64,000 nt of DNA from assembly GCF_001570485.1 (NCBI RefSeq), contig NZ_BCTA01000072.1:1-64000 (forward strand), read 5' to 3'. Positions 8,072 to 16,291 of this stretch are shown piece after piece (the stretch's first letter is position 1; every line of letters starts with the position of its first letter). The position numbers were made by a program, and so were the translations under genes. This DNA is from Mycolicibacterium novocastrense (GTDB lineage Bacteria > Actinomycetota > Actinomycetes > Mycobacteriales > Mycobacteriaceae). A model generated the notes under the pieces. That model did not search any database. It saw only the letters and a list, made by a program, of their open reading frames with translations, and had not been told where the DNA came from.

Positions 8072-9297
8072 ACCGTTGGCGGGCGGTCGAGTTCGCGGAG
8101 TGCGGGCAGGAACACGGCGATGACGCCCAGCAGCAGCATCGGCAGCGCGAGCGCCAGGAACGTCACATGCAAACCTGCCGAGTCGGCCAGCGGCCCGGCG
8201 ATGATCAGCCCGAGCGGGCCCGCCGCGTAGGCCAGCGATCCCATCACGCCCACCACCCGGCCCCGCAGGTGCTGCGGCGCCCTCGTCTGCATGACGTAGT
8301 TGTAGATCGGTTGGATCGGCCCGTAGAACAGGCCGACGATCGCCGAGAGCACCAGGATCAGCGGTAGCGGCGGCAGGAAAGCGATGATCGTCATCGCGAC
8401 TCCGAGCGTCAGCACCGCGGTCAACATCGTCACCCTCCGGTTGATGTACTTCGACGACACCGCATAACCGAGCGCTCCCACCAAGCCGCCGATGCTCAAC
8501 GCCATCAGCACCCAACCGAGTTGCACCGGTTCGTCGCGGTCGGTGAAGTACTTGGGGAACAGGACCGACTCCATCGGCATGTAGAGCCCGGTCACCACCA
8601 GGTCGACGACCGCCAGCGTGCGCAGCACCCTGTTGTGCCAGACGAACCTCAGCCCCTCCACGACGCCCGCCCATACCCCCTCGGGCAACGACGTGCGGTC
8701 CGGCGTTCCGGCTCCTTCCAGCCGCAGCAGCGCGATCGCGACTATCGAGACCACGAACGCCGACGCGGTGACCCACATCGTGTTGATGCCGCCCAGCGTG
8801 GCGATCAGCAGGCCGCCGATGCCCGGTCCGACGATGTAGGCGAGGTTGAACACCGCCTCGTAGACGCTGTTGGCGCGGTCCAGCGTCCACCCGGCCCGAG
8901 CCGCCGCCTCGGGCAGCATCGTCTCGCGAGCGGTCATTCCCGCCGGGTCGAAGAAGGCGCCCAGCGCGGCCAACGTGGCCAGCACCGCGACGTTGACGGC
9001 CTCCACTCCGAACGTCAGTGCCAGCACGGGTACGGCGGCCACCGACAGCGCGGACAGCGCGTCGGAGATCATCGAGACCAACCGTCGGCCCAGATAGTCG
9101 ACCGCGGCCCCCGCGATCAGCGTCGCCACCAGCAGCGGCAGCGAACCCGCCATCGCCACGATCGAGGCGTCGAGCGCAGAACCGTTGCGCTGCAACACCA
9201 GCCATGGGAACGCGACGAGCGATATGCCGTTGCCGGCACCGGCCGTGAGCGCGGCGAAGAAAATCAGCAGCAGGGGACCGCGCCGGCTGTTCATCAT
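8068..9297 (-). CDS. tap: MFS multidrug efflux pump, Tap (Rv1258c) orthologue
   Basis: Integral-membrane proton-driven exporter of the major facilitator superfamily, 409 residues with about 12 hydrophobic segments. The loop after helix 2 carries the MFS motif A variant DYLGRRLV. Strong resemblance to M. tuberculosis Tap (Rv1258c), for instance VVGLFYGPIQPIYNYV-like and TRAPQHLRGRVVGVM stretches, supports orthology. Tap exports tetracycline, aminoglycosides such as streptomycin, and other drugs, and belongs to the WhiB7 regulon in M. tuberculosis. Tandem ATGs at 9297 and 9294 are both possible starts. It is divergent from udgB. A possible WhiB7-type promoter is listed separately. Confidence 0.9.
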   Translation of the reverse strand: MMNSRRGPLLLIFFAALTAGAGNGISLVAFPWLVLQRNGSALDASIVAMAGSLPLLVATLIAGAAVDYLGRRLVSMISDALSALSVAAVPVLALTFGVEAVNVAVLATLAALGAFFDPAGMTARETMLPEAAARAGWTLDRANSVYEAVFNLAYIVGPGIGGLLIATLGGINTMWVTASAFVVSIVAIALLRLEGAGTPDRTSLPEGVWAGVVEGLRFVWHNRVLRTLAVVDLVVTGLYMPMESVLFPKYFTDRDEPVQLGWVLMALSIGGLVGALGYAVSSKYINRRVTMLTAVLTLGVAMTIIAFLPPLPLILVLSAIVGLFYGPIQPIYNYVMQTRAPQHLRGRVVGVMGSLAYAAGPLGLIIAGPLADSAGLHVTFLALALPMLLLGVIAVFLPALRELDRPPTV

Positions 9298-9312
9298 GGG
9301 TTATCGCGGCAG

Positions 9313-9350
9313 AATCTAACAGCGCGCAGGCCCGTTCGGCATCGGAATTT
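9313..9350 (-). promoter_or_regulatory. Candidate tap promoter with WhiB7-like AT-rich element
   Basis: On the minus strand TAGATT (9313-9318) could be the -10. With an 18-base spacer the -35 would be ATGCCG (9337-9342), and an AT run AAATT lies 3 bases further upstream (9346-9350). An AT-rich block 3 bases upstream of the -35 is the layout reported for WhiB7-dependent promoters, and tap is a known WhiB7 target. The -35 itself is a poor match, so this is tentative. Confidence 0.3.
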
Positions 9351-9356
9351 CTCACC

Positions 9357-10199
9357 GTGCACAGTGGAGCTGTGCAACTCCTGCCTCACCCGCGGACCGG
9401 TGTGCGGTTCGAGTCGCCGGTTCCACCCGGCTCCGGCTGGCCGGGTGACCCCGCCACACCCCAGACCGCCGTCGCGACGACCGCCGCGCACGTCGTCTCG
9501 ATGGCGGCGGCGACGCAGTCGCTCACCGAGCTCGACGCCGAGGTGTCGGTGTGCCGGGCCTGTCCCCGTCTGGTGGAGTGGCGGGAGGAGGCCGCCGTCG
9601 TCAAGCGCAGGTCGTTCGCCGACGAGCCGTACTGGGGCCGTCCGGCTCCCGGCTGGGGATCGTCGCGGCCGAAGGTGTTCGTCGTCGGCCTCGCACCCGC
9701 GGCCCACGGCGCCAACCGCACCGGCAGGATCTTCACCGGCGACCGGTCGGGCGATTTCCTGTTCGCGGCGCTGCACCGGGTGGGCCTGGCGAACCAGGCG
9801 CTGTGCGTCGACGCGGCAGACGGGTTGGCGCTCAACGGAACGCGCGTGGCCGCCGCCGTGCGCTGCGCACCGCCGGCCAATGCGCCGACACCCGCCGAAC
9901 GGGCCACCTGCGCTCCGTGGCTGGACGCCGAATGGCGGTTGACGGCGGCGCACGTGCGCGTGGTGGTCGCGCTCGGCGGGTTCGCCTGGCGGGCGGCGCT
10001 GCAGATGCTGCGCACGGGGGGTGTTCCGGTGCCGGTGCCCGCGCCGAAGTTCGGCCACGGTGCCACCGCCGAGATGGGCGGCGTCACCCTGGTGGGCTGC
10101 TATCACCCCAGCCAGCAGAACACGTTCACCGGCAAGCTGACCCCGCAGATGTTCGACGACGTTTTCCGCACCGCTAAGGCGCTAGCGTCCGTCGGATAG
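9357..10199 (+). CDS. udgB: Family 5 uracil-DNA glycosylase (UdgB)
   Basis: Base-excision repair enzyme of 280 residues, orthologous to M. tuberculosis Rv1259. It removes uracil, and in characterised family members also hypoxanthine and other damaged bases, from double-stranded DNA. Four cysteines placed as in 4Fe-4S UDGs are visible (CRAC at about 66-69, RCAPP about 170, TCAPW about 185). Motif A reads GLAPAAHGANRTGRIFTGD, with no polar catalytic residue at the canonical position, as in family 5. Motif B is HPSQQN near residue 250. The start is GTG 9357. The last 26 bases overlap the 3' end of the convergent TetR gene. Confidence 0.9.
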   Translation: MHSGAVQLLPHPRTGVRFESPVPPGSGWPGDPATPQTAVATTAAHVVSMAAATQSLTELDAEVSVCRACPRLVEWREEAAVVKRRSFADEPYWGRPAPGWGSSRPKVFVVGLAPAAHGANRTGRIFTGDRSGDFLFAALHRVGLANQALCVDAADGLALNGTRVAAAVRCAPPANAPTPAERATCAPWLDAEWRLTAAHVRVVVALGGFAWRAALQMLRTGGVPVPVPAPKFGHGATAEMGGVTLVGCYHPSQQNTFTGKLTPQMFDDVFRTAKALASVG

Positions 10200-10791
10200 T
10201 CGCGAACTGCGCGACGGCCAAGTTTTGCAGGGCCGACGCCGAGAAGTCGGCATAGTGCGCGATGGTCCACTCGTCGAACACCTGCAGGATCGCGAAGACC
10301 AGCTCGGCCTGCAACGGCTCCGGCAGGTCGGTGCGCACGGCCCCGCAACGGCGACCGACGCGCAGCACCTCGTGCACCCACTCCCGGACGGCGCCGAGCG
10401 TCGTGGCGACGGCGGTTTTCACCGGATCGGGGGCCTGCAGGTAGAACATCCGTCCCAGCAGCAGGAAACTGTGTTCGCGCTGCGAAACCGATATCAGGTT
10501 CGCGAAATATCGTTCGACTTTCGACCAGAATTCGGTTCCCGCGAAATGTTCGGGCGCGACGACGTCAATCTCGGCCGCGACCTCGGCGATCAATTCCTGC
10601 AGGACGAATTCGTAGAGTTCCGCCTTCGACGACAGTATGTAATAGAACGAGCTCTTGCTCATCGCGCACTGCTCGATGATCCGGTTGAGCGAGGCGTGTT
10701 CATAACCGGCAGAACCGAATTCGAGGGCAGCCGTCTCCACCAGCCGACGGCGCTTCTCCGCAGGCATGCGGGCGATCCTTGCCGAGGTCAC
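10174..10791 (-). CDS. TetR-family repressor
   Basis: TetR regulator of 205 residues. The N-terminal HTH spans about residues 12-60 (LNRIIEQCAMSKSSFYYILSSK), and the C-terminal ligand domain is helical. A GTG at 10791 and an in-frame ATG at 10767 are both possible starts, and the latter begins right at the conserved HTH domain. The gene is divergent from the FAD oxidoreductase gene at 10846. The 54-base gap contains a perfect 8+8 palindrome that is the likely operator, so the protein probably represses its neighbour and itself. Its 3' end overlaps udgB by 26 bases on the opposite strand. Confidence 0.87.
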   Translation of the reverse strand: MTSARIARMPAEKRRRLVETAALEFGSAGYEHASLNRIIEQCAMSKSSFYYILSSKAELYEFVLQELIAEVAAEIDVVAPEHFAGTEFWSKVERYFANLISVSQREHSFLLLGRMFYLQAPDPVKTAVATTLGAVREWVHEVLRVGRRCGAVRTDLPEPLQAELVFAILQVFDEWTIAHYADFSASALQNLAVAQFATIRRTLAP

Positions 10792-10807
10792 GCCTCACGG
10801 TAGCAGC

Positions 10808-10827
10808 TGTGGACCACCCGGTCCACA
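10808..10827. promoter_or_regulatory. Palindromic TetR operator between divergent genes
   Basis: TGTGGACC-ACCC-GGTCCACA is a perfect 8-base inverted repeat with a 4-base centre. It sits between the TetR gene and the FAD oxidoreductase gene, just upstream of the TAGCGT -10 candidate (10834-10839) of the latter. Size, symmetry and position fit a TetR-family operator. Confidence 0.68.
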
Positions 10828-10845
10828 CAATGGTAGCGTGAAGAC

Positions 10846-12096
10846 ATGTTGAGTCCGACAAGCCTTGAAAAGCAATACGAACGGGCGGCCGCGGACGAAA
10901 TGCGAATTCTGGTTGTCGGCGCCGGCATCGCCGGGGTCACGGCTGCGCAGCTACTGCGCGGCGACGGTCGCCATCCGGTCCTGATCGAGCGCGCCGAAGG
11001 TGCACCCGCGCAGGGCTACATGCTCGCGTTGATGCCCATGGTCGACGCGGCACTCGACGACCTCGCGGTGCGTGACGCGTACCGCGCGGCGAGCGTGCCG
11101 CTCAAGCGGTACGCCGTGCGGGGCCACACCGGCCGCTTGTTGCGGACGGACTCGACCGTCGACCTGATGTCGCGCTACGGCGACTACCGCGGCATTGCCC
11201 GCGGACCGCTTATCGACGTGCTCGCCGGTGCGGGTTGCCCGGTGACGTACGACGCGGTGGTCACCGACCTGGCCGAGACGTCGTCCGGCGTCGACGTCGG
11301 CGTGCGGAGCCACGGCGCCGATCACCGCATGCACTTCGATCTCGTCGTGATCGCCGACGGAATGCATTCGAAGACACGCGGTTTCGTGCTCGACGGGCGA
11401 CCGGTGGAATGGGTGGACACCGGCTGGGGCGGCTGGGTGGTGTGGGCGCCCGACGAAGGCGACCCCGACCTCGGTGAGGAGCTGTGGGGCGCCCGCGGCA
11501 TGGTCGCGATGTATCCGGTGGCCGATGCGCTCGGCGTGTTCCTCGGCGGGCCGCGAGAGGACACCGCGGCGGGTCCCGCACCTTTCGTCACATCGATGCG
11601 CCGTGACCTGAAGACCGTCGACCCCCGCCTGGACCGCGCGATGGCCGCCGTGGCCACCGACCCGGATCCGTACTACTGGTCGCTGACCGACTGCCGCGCG
11701 CCGCGCTGGACCACCGGGCGCACCGTCCTGCTCGGTGACGCGGCGGCCGGGTTCCTGCCGACCGCGGGAGTGGGGGCGGGCATGGCGATGGAGTCGGCGT
11801 GGGTGCTCAGCCGCATGCTCCGCCACGCGCCCCGCATCGCACTCGGTGAGCTGCTGCGTGCCTACGAACACGCACAGCGTCCCCGCGTCGAGGCGGCCCA
11901 GGACAACTCGCGGCAACTCGCGAAGGTCATGTTCCGCCGCAGCCGGACACTGGCCGTCGCCCGTGAGCTCGCGATGCGCGTGATGAGCGTCGAACGCGCT
12001 CTGCGTCCCATCCAGCGCCTCCTGCAACAGCAACCCGACCCGGAAGCGCTGGTAGACGGGGTACGGGGAACGTCCATGCGCTCGAATGCGTTGTGA
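10846..12096 (+). CDS. FAD-dependent oxidoreductase / PHBH-fold monooxygenase (Rv1260-like)
   Basis: Flavoprotein hydroxylase-type enzyme of 416 residues. It shows the Rossmann motif VVGAGIAGVTAAQLL for FAD (about 23-37), the RG-containing middle part, and the second FAD motif LGDAAAGFLPTAGVGAGMAMESA (about 300), as in p-hydroxybenzoate-hydroxylase-fold monooxygenases. The ATG at 10846 is supported by a TAGCGT element exactly 7 bases upstream (leaderless). The ATG at 10900, which begins right at the FAD motif, is the alternative and is closer to the length of M. tuberculosis Rv1260 (about 372). It is followed with overlap by a luciferase-type monooxygenase, suggesting joint expression under the divergent TetR. 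The substrate is unknown. Confidence 0.83.
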   Translation: MLSPTSLEKQYERAAADEMRILVVGAGIAGVTAAQLLRGDGRHPVLIERAEGAPAQGYMLALMPMVDAALDDLAVRDAYRAASVPLKRYAVRGHTGRLLRTDSTVDLMSRYGDYRGIARGPLIDVLAGAGCPVTYDAVVTDLAETSSGVDVGVRSHGADHRMHFDLVVIADGMHSKTRGFVLDGRPVEWVDTGWGGWVVWAPDEGDPDLGEELWGARGMVAMYPVADALGVFLGGPREDTAAGPAPFVTSMRRDLKTVDPRLDRAMAAVATDPDPYYWSLTDCRAPRWTTGRTVLLGDAAAGFLPTAGVGAGMAMESAWVLSRMLRHAPRIALGELLRAYEHAQRPRVEAAQDNSRQLAKVMFRRSRTLAVARELAMRVMSVERALRPIQRLLQQQPDPEALVDGVRGTSMRSNAL

Positions 12097-12101
12097 GGAC
12101 C

Positions 12102-13139
12102 ATGCGTCTCTCAGTCCTCGATCTCGTGCCGGTGCGCACCGACCAGTCGACCTCCGACGCGCTGGCAGCGTCGACGCGGCTCGCGCAGACCGCCGACCGC
12201 CTCGGCTACACCCGCTTCTGGGTCGCCGAGCACCACAACATGCCCTCGGTGGCGGCGACCAGCCCGCCGGTGCTCATCGCACACCTGGCCGCACACACCG
12301 AACACCTGCGGGTGGGGTCCGGCGGTGTGATGCTGCCGAACCACGCACCCCTGGCCGTCGCCGAGCAGTTCGCACTGCTGGAGGCGGCCCATCCGGGACG
12401 CATCGACCTCGGCATCGGCCGCGCGCCGGGCTCGGACCCGGTGACGTCGATGGCGCTGCGCGGTGCCGCCGGTCGCGACGATCGTGACATCGAGGCCTTC
12501 CCCGACTATCTCGACGACGTCGTCGCGCTGATGAGCGCGCGCGGGGTGCGCGTGCCGATCCCGAACCAGCGCTACGTCCTCAAGGCCACCCCCGCCGCGG
12601 TGACCGAACCGAAGCTGTGGCTGCTGGGGTCCTCGATGTACTCGGCACACCTGGCCGCCGCGAAGGGGTTGCCGTACGTGTTCGCCCACCACTTCTCCGG
12701 CCAGGGCACCGCCGAGGCCCTCGAGGTCTACCGCTCGGAGTTCCGGCCCAGCGACCTGGCGCCCCAACCCGTCACCTTCCTCACCGTCAACGCGGTGGTC
12801 GCCGAAACACGCGATGAGGCAGAGGCTTTGGCATTGCCCAACCTGCAGATGATGGCGCGGCTGCGCACCGGTCAGCCGTTGGGCCCGCTGGATCTCGTCG
12901 AGGACGCCCAACAGCAGCAGCTCGCACCGCAGGCGCAGCGCATCGCCGAAGCCGCCTTTGGGCGAGCCGTCGTCGGTGATCCGACCGAGGCGGCCGAGCA
13001 GGTGCGCGCGCTGGCCGACCGGTTCGGCGTCGACGAGGTCATGATCAACCCGGTGGCCTCGGCCCGCCGCGGTACCGATCCGGCGACCGCGCCGGCCCGC
13101 GACAAGACACTGGAACTGCTGGCCAAGGAGTTGTTCTAG
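12102..13139 (+). CDS. Luciferase-like flavin-dependent oxidoreductase (LLM, group 1)
   Basis: Bacterial luciferase-like TIM-barrel monooxygenase of 345 residues. Family signatures include RFWVAEHHNMPSVA near residue 39, GSGGVMLPNHAPL near 71 and RIDLGIGRAPG near 103. The ATG at 12102 starts the conserved MRLSVLDLVPV segment. An in-frame GTG at 12093 overlapping the upstream stop is an alternative. It is immediately downstream of the FAD oxidoreductase and probably shares its message. The flavin (FMN or F420) and the substrate are not evident. Its stop codon overlaps that of the convergent Rv1261c-like gene. Confidence 0.83.
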   Translation: MRLSVLDLVPVRTDQSTSDALAASTRLAQTADRLGYTRFWVAEHHNMPSVAATSPPVLIAHLAAHTEHLRVGSGGVMLPNHAPLAVAEQFALLEAAHPGRIDLGIGRAPGSDPVTSMALRGAAGRDDRDIEAFPDYLDDVVALMSARGVRVPIPNQRYVLKATPAAVTEPKLWLLGSSMYSAHLAAAKGLPYVFAHHFSGQGTAEALEVYRSEFRPSDLAPQPVTFLTVNAVVAETRDEAEALALPNLQMMARLRTGQPLGPLDLVEDAQQQQLAPQAQRIAEAAFGRAVVGDPTEAAEQVRALADRFGVDEVMINPVASARRGTDPATAPARDKTLELLAKELF

Positions 13140-13588
13140 GCCGGGGTCAACCTGACCACCGGGATCGGACGCGACGTCCGCTTCTGGTAGCCGATGTAGC
13201 GGTCTTTGTTGCCCCGCATGTCGTTGACGATCTTCCACAGCCGCGGGAAGTCGGGATCGTCGTGGGTGACAGGGGTCGCCGTGACCTTGATGCGCTTGGG
13301 CCCGACGTTGATCTCGACGTTCGGGTCGGCTTTGAGGTTGTGATACCACCCGGGTGCTTTCGGCTCGCCGCCTTTGGACGCGACCACCAGGTAGTCATCC
13401 CCGTCTCGGGCGTAGGCGAGCGAATTTGACCGCTGCAGACCGGTTTTCGCGCCGACTGTGTGCAGGATCAGCATCGGCGGTGCGCCCGGAATGGTGTGGC
13501 CGATGCGGCCGTTGGTGCCCTTGTAGAGCTTGTCGTGCAGCAACAGCATCGGGTAACCGATGTACTTCTCGTACCAGGGCATGCTCAT
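13136..13588 (-). CDS. F420-dependent nitroreductase-family (DDN-like) protein, Rv1261c orthologue
   Basis: Small split-barrel flavin/deazaflavin oxidoreductase of 150 residues, related to the deazaflavin-dependent nitroreductase Ddn. The family core is seen in ILHTVGAKTGLQRSNSLAY (about 40-58), followed by VVASKGGEPKAPGWYHNLKA (about 68-87), the region that contacts cofactor F420 in characterised members. Such proteins act as F420H2-dependent quinone or nitro-compound reductases. It is the last gene of a three-gene minus-strand group with the HIT hydrolase (5-base gap) and the DNA glycosylase. Confidence 0.85.
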   Translation of the reverse strand: MSMPWYEKYIGYPMLLLHDKLYKGTNGRIGHTIPGAPPMLILHTVGAKTGLQRSNSLAYARDGDDYLVVASKGGEPKAPGWYHNLKADPNVEINVGPKRIKVTATPVTHDDPDFPRLWKIVNDMRGNKDRYIGYQKRTSRPIPVVRLTPA

Positions 13589-13593
13589 GGGGC

Positions 13594-14040
13594 TCAGTCT
13601 TGCGCAGCCGAGTCGAGTTCCGCCAGGGCTTCGCGCAGCAGCCGTCCCGACTCCTCCCGGTCCGGGTCGCGGCGAAGGAGCATGTTCTTGGCGAACGAGA
13701 GCTTGTCGCCCTCCTGTCGCGGCAGCACGTGCAGGTGGATGTGGAACACCGTCTGAAACGCGGCCTTGCCGTCGTTGATCACCACATTGTTGCCGTCGGC
13801 GTGAAGTCCGGACCGGCGCGCGGCGCGCGCGATCCGCTGACCCACCCGCGCCAGGGTGGCGACCGTCTCCGGGGGCGTGTCGGTCAGGTCGACGGTGTGG
13901 CGCTTCGGGATCACCAGGGTGTGGCCGCGGCTGAACGGGCGGATGTCGAGGATGGCGAGAACGTCGTCGTCTTCGTAGATGCGGATGGCCGGGGCCTCGC
14001 CGGCGACGATGGCGCAGAACACACAGGACATGTTCGCCAC
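13594..14040 (-). CDS. HIT-family nucleotide hydrolase (Rv1262c-like)
   Basis: Histidine-triad protein of 148 residues, with the catalytic motif HIHLHVLP (His 100, 102, 104) and the early zinc-type Cys pair C6-x2-C9. HIT proteins hydrolyse nucleotide phosphoramidates, dinucleotides or AMP conjugates in the cytosol. The second HIT-specific segment HTLVIPKRHTVDLTD (about 40-54) is intact. It lies between the hypoxanthine-DNA glycosylase (upstream, 55-base gap) and the F420-type protein (downstream, 5-base gap), likely one transcript. The natural substrate is not deducible. Confidence 0.88.
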   Translation of the reverse strand: MANMSCVFCAIVAGEAPAIRIYEDDDVLAILDIRPFSRGHTLVIPKRHTVDLTDTPPETVATLARVGQRIARAARRSGLHADGNNVVINDGKAAFQTVFHIHLHVLPRQEGDKLSFAKNMLLRRDPDREESGRLLREALAELDSAAQD

Positions 14041-14095
14041 GGTAGCGGCTCTCCCACCCGGGCTTGTCTTCGCGGGCGCCGCCGGCGTCCGTGTT

Positions 14096-14599
14096 CTACG
14101 CCGCGGCCCCGGAAAGGGCCTCGCGCCAGACGGCGAGCTTGTCGGCGAATCGCATCGTCTGGGCCGGACTCGTCGACGGCAGTCGGCGGTAATGCAGATC
14201 GTTGGAGACTGCGACGAGTCGCGTGAAGTTCTTCTCCGCTGCAGCGCCGTTGAACAGAACCCGTTCGATGCCGTCGTGCTGATCGAAGAAGGCCTGAAAG
14301 TCGTTCGGCACCATGCTCTCCGGCTTCACCGCGGAGTCGAGGCTGCCCTCACGCCGGCACGAGCGCAGAACGTCCCAGACGGCAAACCCACCTGCCGTCA
14401 GCGCAGCGCATCGCTGCTCGTACGGCGCGTCCGCAGCGAACCCGAAGACTTCGGCCATGATGTGCCAGAAAGCATTGCGTGGGTTGCCGTAGTACTGCTG
14501 GGCGGCGAGCGACATGACGCTGGGCATGTTGCCCAGGATCAAGGTGTGCGCACCGCCGCCGGCGATCGGCGGCAATCCGTACAGCACCGGGGAACCCAT
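14096..14599 (-). CDS. Hypoxanthine-DNA glycosylase (family 6 UDG superfamily)
   Basis: DNA repair glycosylase of 167 residues. The motif LILGNMPSVMSLAAQQYYGN followed by PRNAFW (about 18-43) and the C-terminal LPSTSPA (about 138-144) match the family that excises deaminated adenine (hypoxanthine). The ATG at 14599 gives the family's usual length; longer upstream readings have no support. It is divergent from the adenylyl cyclase gene, with only 34 bases between starts. Together with udgB about 4 kb away, the window holds two different-family glycosylases for deaminated bases. I do not recall an orthologue at this locus in M. tuberculosis. Confidence 0.82.
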   Translation of the reverse strand: MGSPVLYGLPPIAGGGAHTLILGNMPSVMSLAAQQYYGNPRNAFWHIMAEVFGFAADAPYEQRCAALTAGGFAVWDVLRSCRREGSLDSAVKPESMVPNDFQAFFDQHDGIERVLFNGAAAEKNFTRLVAVSNDLHYRRLPSTSPAQTMRFADKLAVWREALSGAAA

Positions 14600-14633
14600 C
14601 CTTCGACTATTGCATGCGGTATACGTTGAGCCG

Positions 14634-15748
14634 GTGGCCGAGGAGTTCGACGTCGAAGGGTCCGGTCTGCTCGACGGGCTCGAAGGTGACCAGCGCGCCG
14701 AGCGCGCCGAGCTGATCGCCTGGCTGGTGAGCAAGGGCATCGACGTCGAGGTGATCCGAAATGCCTTCCTGCCGATGCTCCTCGGCGCGCGTCAGGCCCT
14801 CGGCGACGATGGCGTCTACGTCTCCGCCCGGGAGACCAGCGAGAAGACCGGCATCGATCTCGAACTGCTGCAGCGTATTCAGCGTGCGATGGGACTGCCC
14901 ACCGTCGATGACCCCGACGCGAAGGTCCACCTGCGTGCCGACGCCGAAGCCGCGGCGTACGCGCAGCGTTCATCGAGATCGGAATCCTGCCGGACCAGAT
15001 CATCCAGATCACCCGCGTGCTCGCAGAGGGACTGTCGAAGGCCGCAGAAGTGATGCGATACGCCGGGCTCGCTACGGTGCTCGACCCGGGCGCAACGGAA
15101 CTCGTCATCGCCAAGAACGCCGAGGCCCTGGTGCGTACCGCCGATCCGCTGCTCGGCCCGATGATTCAGGACATGCTGCGGTTGCAGCTGCGCCACCTGA
15201 TGGAGACCGAGGCGATCACCGCCTCCGAACGCGCGAAGGGCCAACGGCTACCGGGCGCCCGGCTCGTGACGATCTTGTTCGCCGACCTCGTCGGTTTCAC
15301 CCGACTCGGTGAGGCGGTGCCGCCGGAGGATCTCGAACGACTCGCCCATCGGCTTTTCGATCTCGCACACGAGGCATCGGTCCCGCCCGTGCGGTTCGTC
15401 AAGACGATCGGAGACGAGGTGATGCTCGTCAGCCAGGAACCGGTGCCCCTGCTCGAGGCGGCACTGACCCTCGTCGAGCAGACCGCCGACGACGAGGACC
15501 TCCCGCGGCTGCGCGTCGGCTTGGCGACGGGAATGGCCGTGAGCCGCACCGGTGACTGGTTCGGGGGAGCAGTGAACCTCGCGAGCCGCGTCACCGGCGC
15601 CGCGCGGCCGGGCACGGTTCTCGTCTCGGAGTCCACGCGCGAAGCCATCGGTGACGATGAGCGGTTCTCGTTCTCGTTCGCGGGGGCACGGCACCTCAAG
15701 GGCATCAAATCCGACGTGAAGCTGTTCCGGGTACGACGAGCGGACTGA
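14634..15748 (+). pseudogene. Class III adenylyl cyclase (Rv1264-like), frameshifted in the N-terminal regulatory domain
   Basis: Homologue of the pH-sensing cyclase Rv1264. The N-terminal autoinhibitory domain is read from GTG 14634 (TACGTT -10 at 14622-14627, leaderless) to about residue 111 (...EAAAYAQR). There the frame is lost: homology continues as FIEIGILPDQ in another frame. Restoring it needs one extra base near 14966-14969, so a 1-base deletion is implied. The downstream frame carries a complete catalytic domain: metal-binding Asp in FADLVGFT, Lys and Asp in FVKTIGDEV, DWFGGAVNLASR with the Asn and Arg, and a normal C-terminus. Initiation at GTG 15017 or later could yield an isolated catalytic domain. 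This may be a real mutation or a sequencing error. Confidence 0.8.
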
Positions 15749-15880
15749 CCTGCCGGCCGGGCGAACAATTGTTCGGCTCTGTCCCGCCGGCCCAGGAAAC
15801 CATCCAAAGCAGCGAAGGCCCGTGAGACGACCGCCCGCATTTCGAAACGGCCGCCGGTGTGGGTGATCTACGATCCAGGC

Positions 15881-16291
15881 ATGAGCCGGGTCGCAAAAGC
15901 CGTGCTGGTCACGCTGTTCGTCGCATCGTCCGGTCTGCTGGGCGCGGGAGCGGTGAACGCGCAGCCGCCGCAGCCAGCATGCGGGTACACGCTGTCGCCA
16001 CCGCAGGTCGTCAACACCGGTGGCGTGAGCAAGGTCAGCGCGACGGTCTCGTTCATCGCGTGCGGTGCGCCGTTCCAGCCGGCGTACAGCGTCGCGTGTG
16101 TCCACAGGGCCGGTCACGACTCTCAGGGGCAGTGCACGCAGGCGCGCGGGCCGGGCGCCGCGCAGGTGTTCTTCGAGCCGTACCAGCCGGGCGCGCAGTA
16201 CATCGCGAGCGGACGCGGCTGCGGCAAGGTCTTTGCGGACGCACTCGAACCGAACTGCGACATGCTCGGCCCGATCAACGTCACGCTGTAG
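15881..16291 (+). CDS. Small secreted cysteine-containing protein of unknown function
   Basis: Predicted exported protein of 136 residues. A Sec-type signal peptide (basic SRVAKA, hydrophobic core to about residue 22, likely cleavage after VNAQ or nearby) precedes a mature domain with six cysteines (ACGYT, IACGA, VACVH, QCTQ, GCGK, NCDM), enough for three disulfides. The ATG at 15881 is supported by TACGAT ending 7 bases upstream. I do not recognise a family. The last 11 bases overlap the 3' end of the convergent copper-ATPase gene. Confidence 0.68.
   Translation: MSRVAKAVLVTLFVASSGLLGAGAVNAQPPQPACGYTLSPPQVVNTGGVSKVSATVSFIACGAPFQPAYSVACVHRAGHDSQGQCTQARGPGAAQVFFEPYQPGAQYIASGRGCGKVFADALEPNCDMLGPINVTL

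Noticed and set aside
7055..9355. Minus-strand frame of 766 codons across the LuxR gene and tap
   Set aside because: Both covered genes have strong motifs; this frame shows only low-complexity Arg/Gly/Ala sequence.
9359..9375. GCACAG/CTGTGC hairpin at the start of udgB as a tap or udgB operator
   Set aside because: The arms are only six bases and fall inside the udgB coding sequence; chance is a sufficient explanation.
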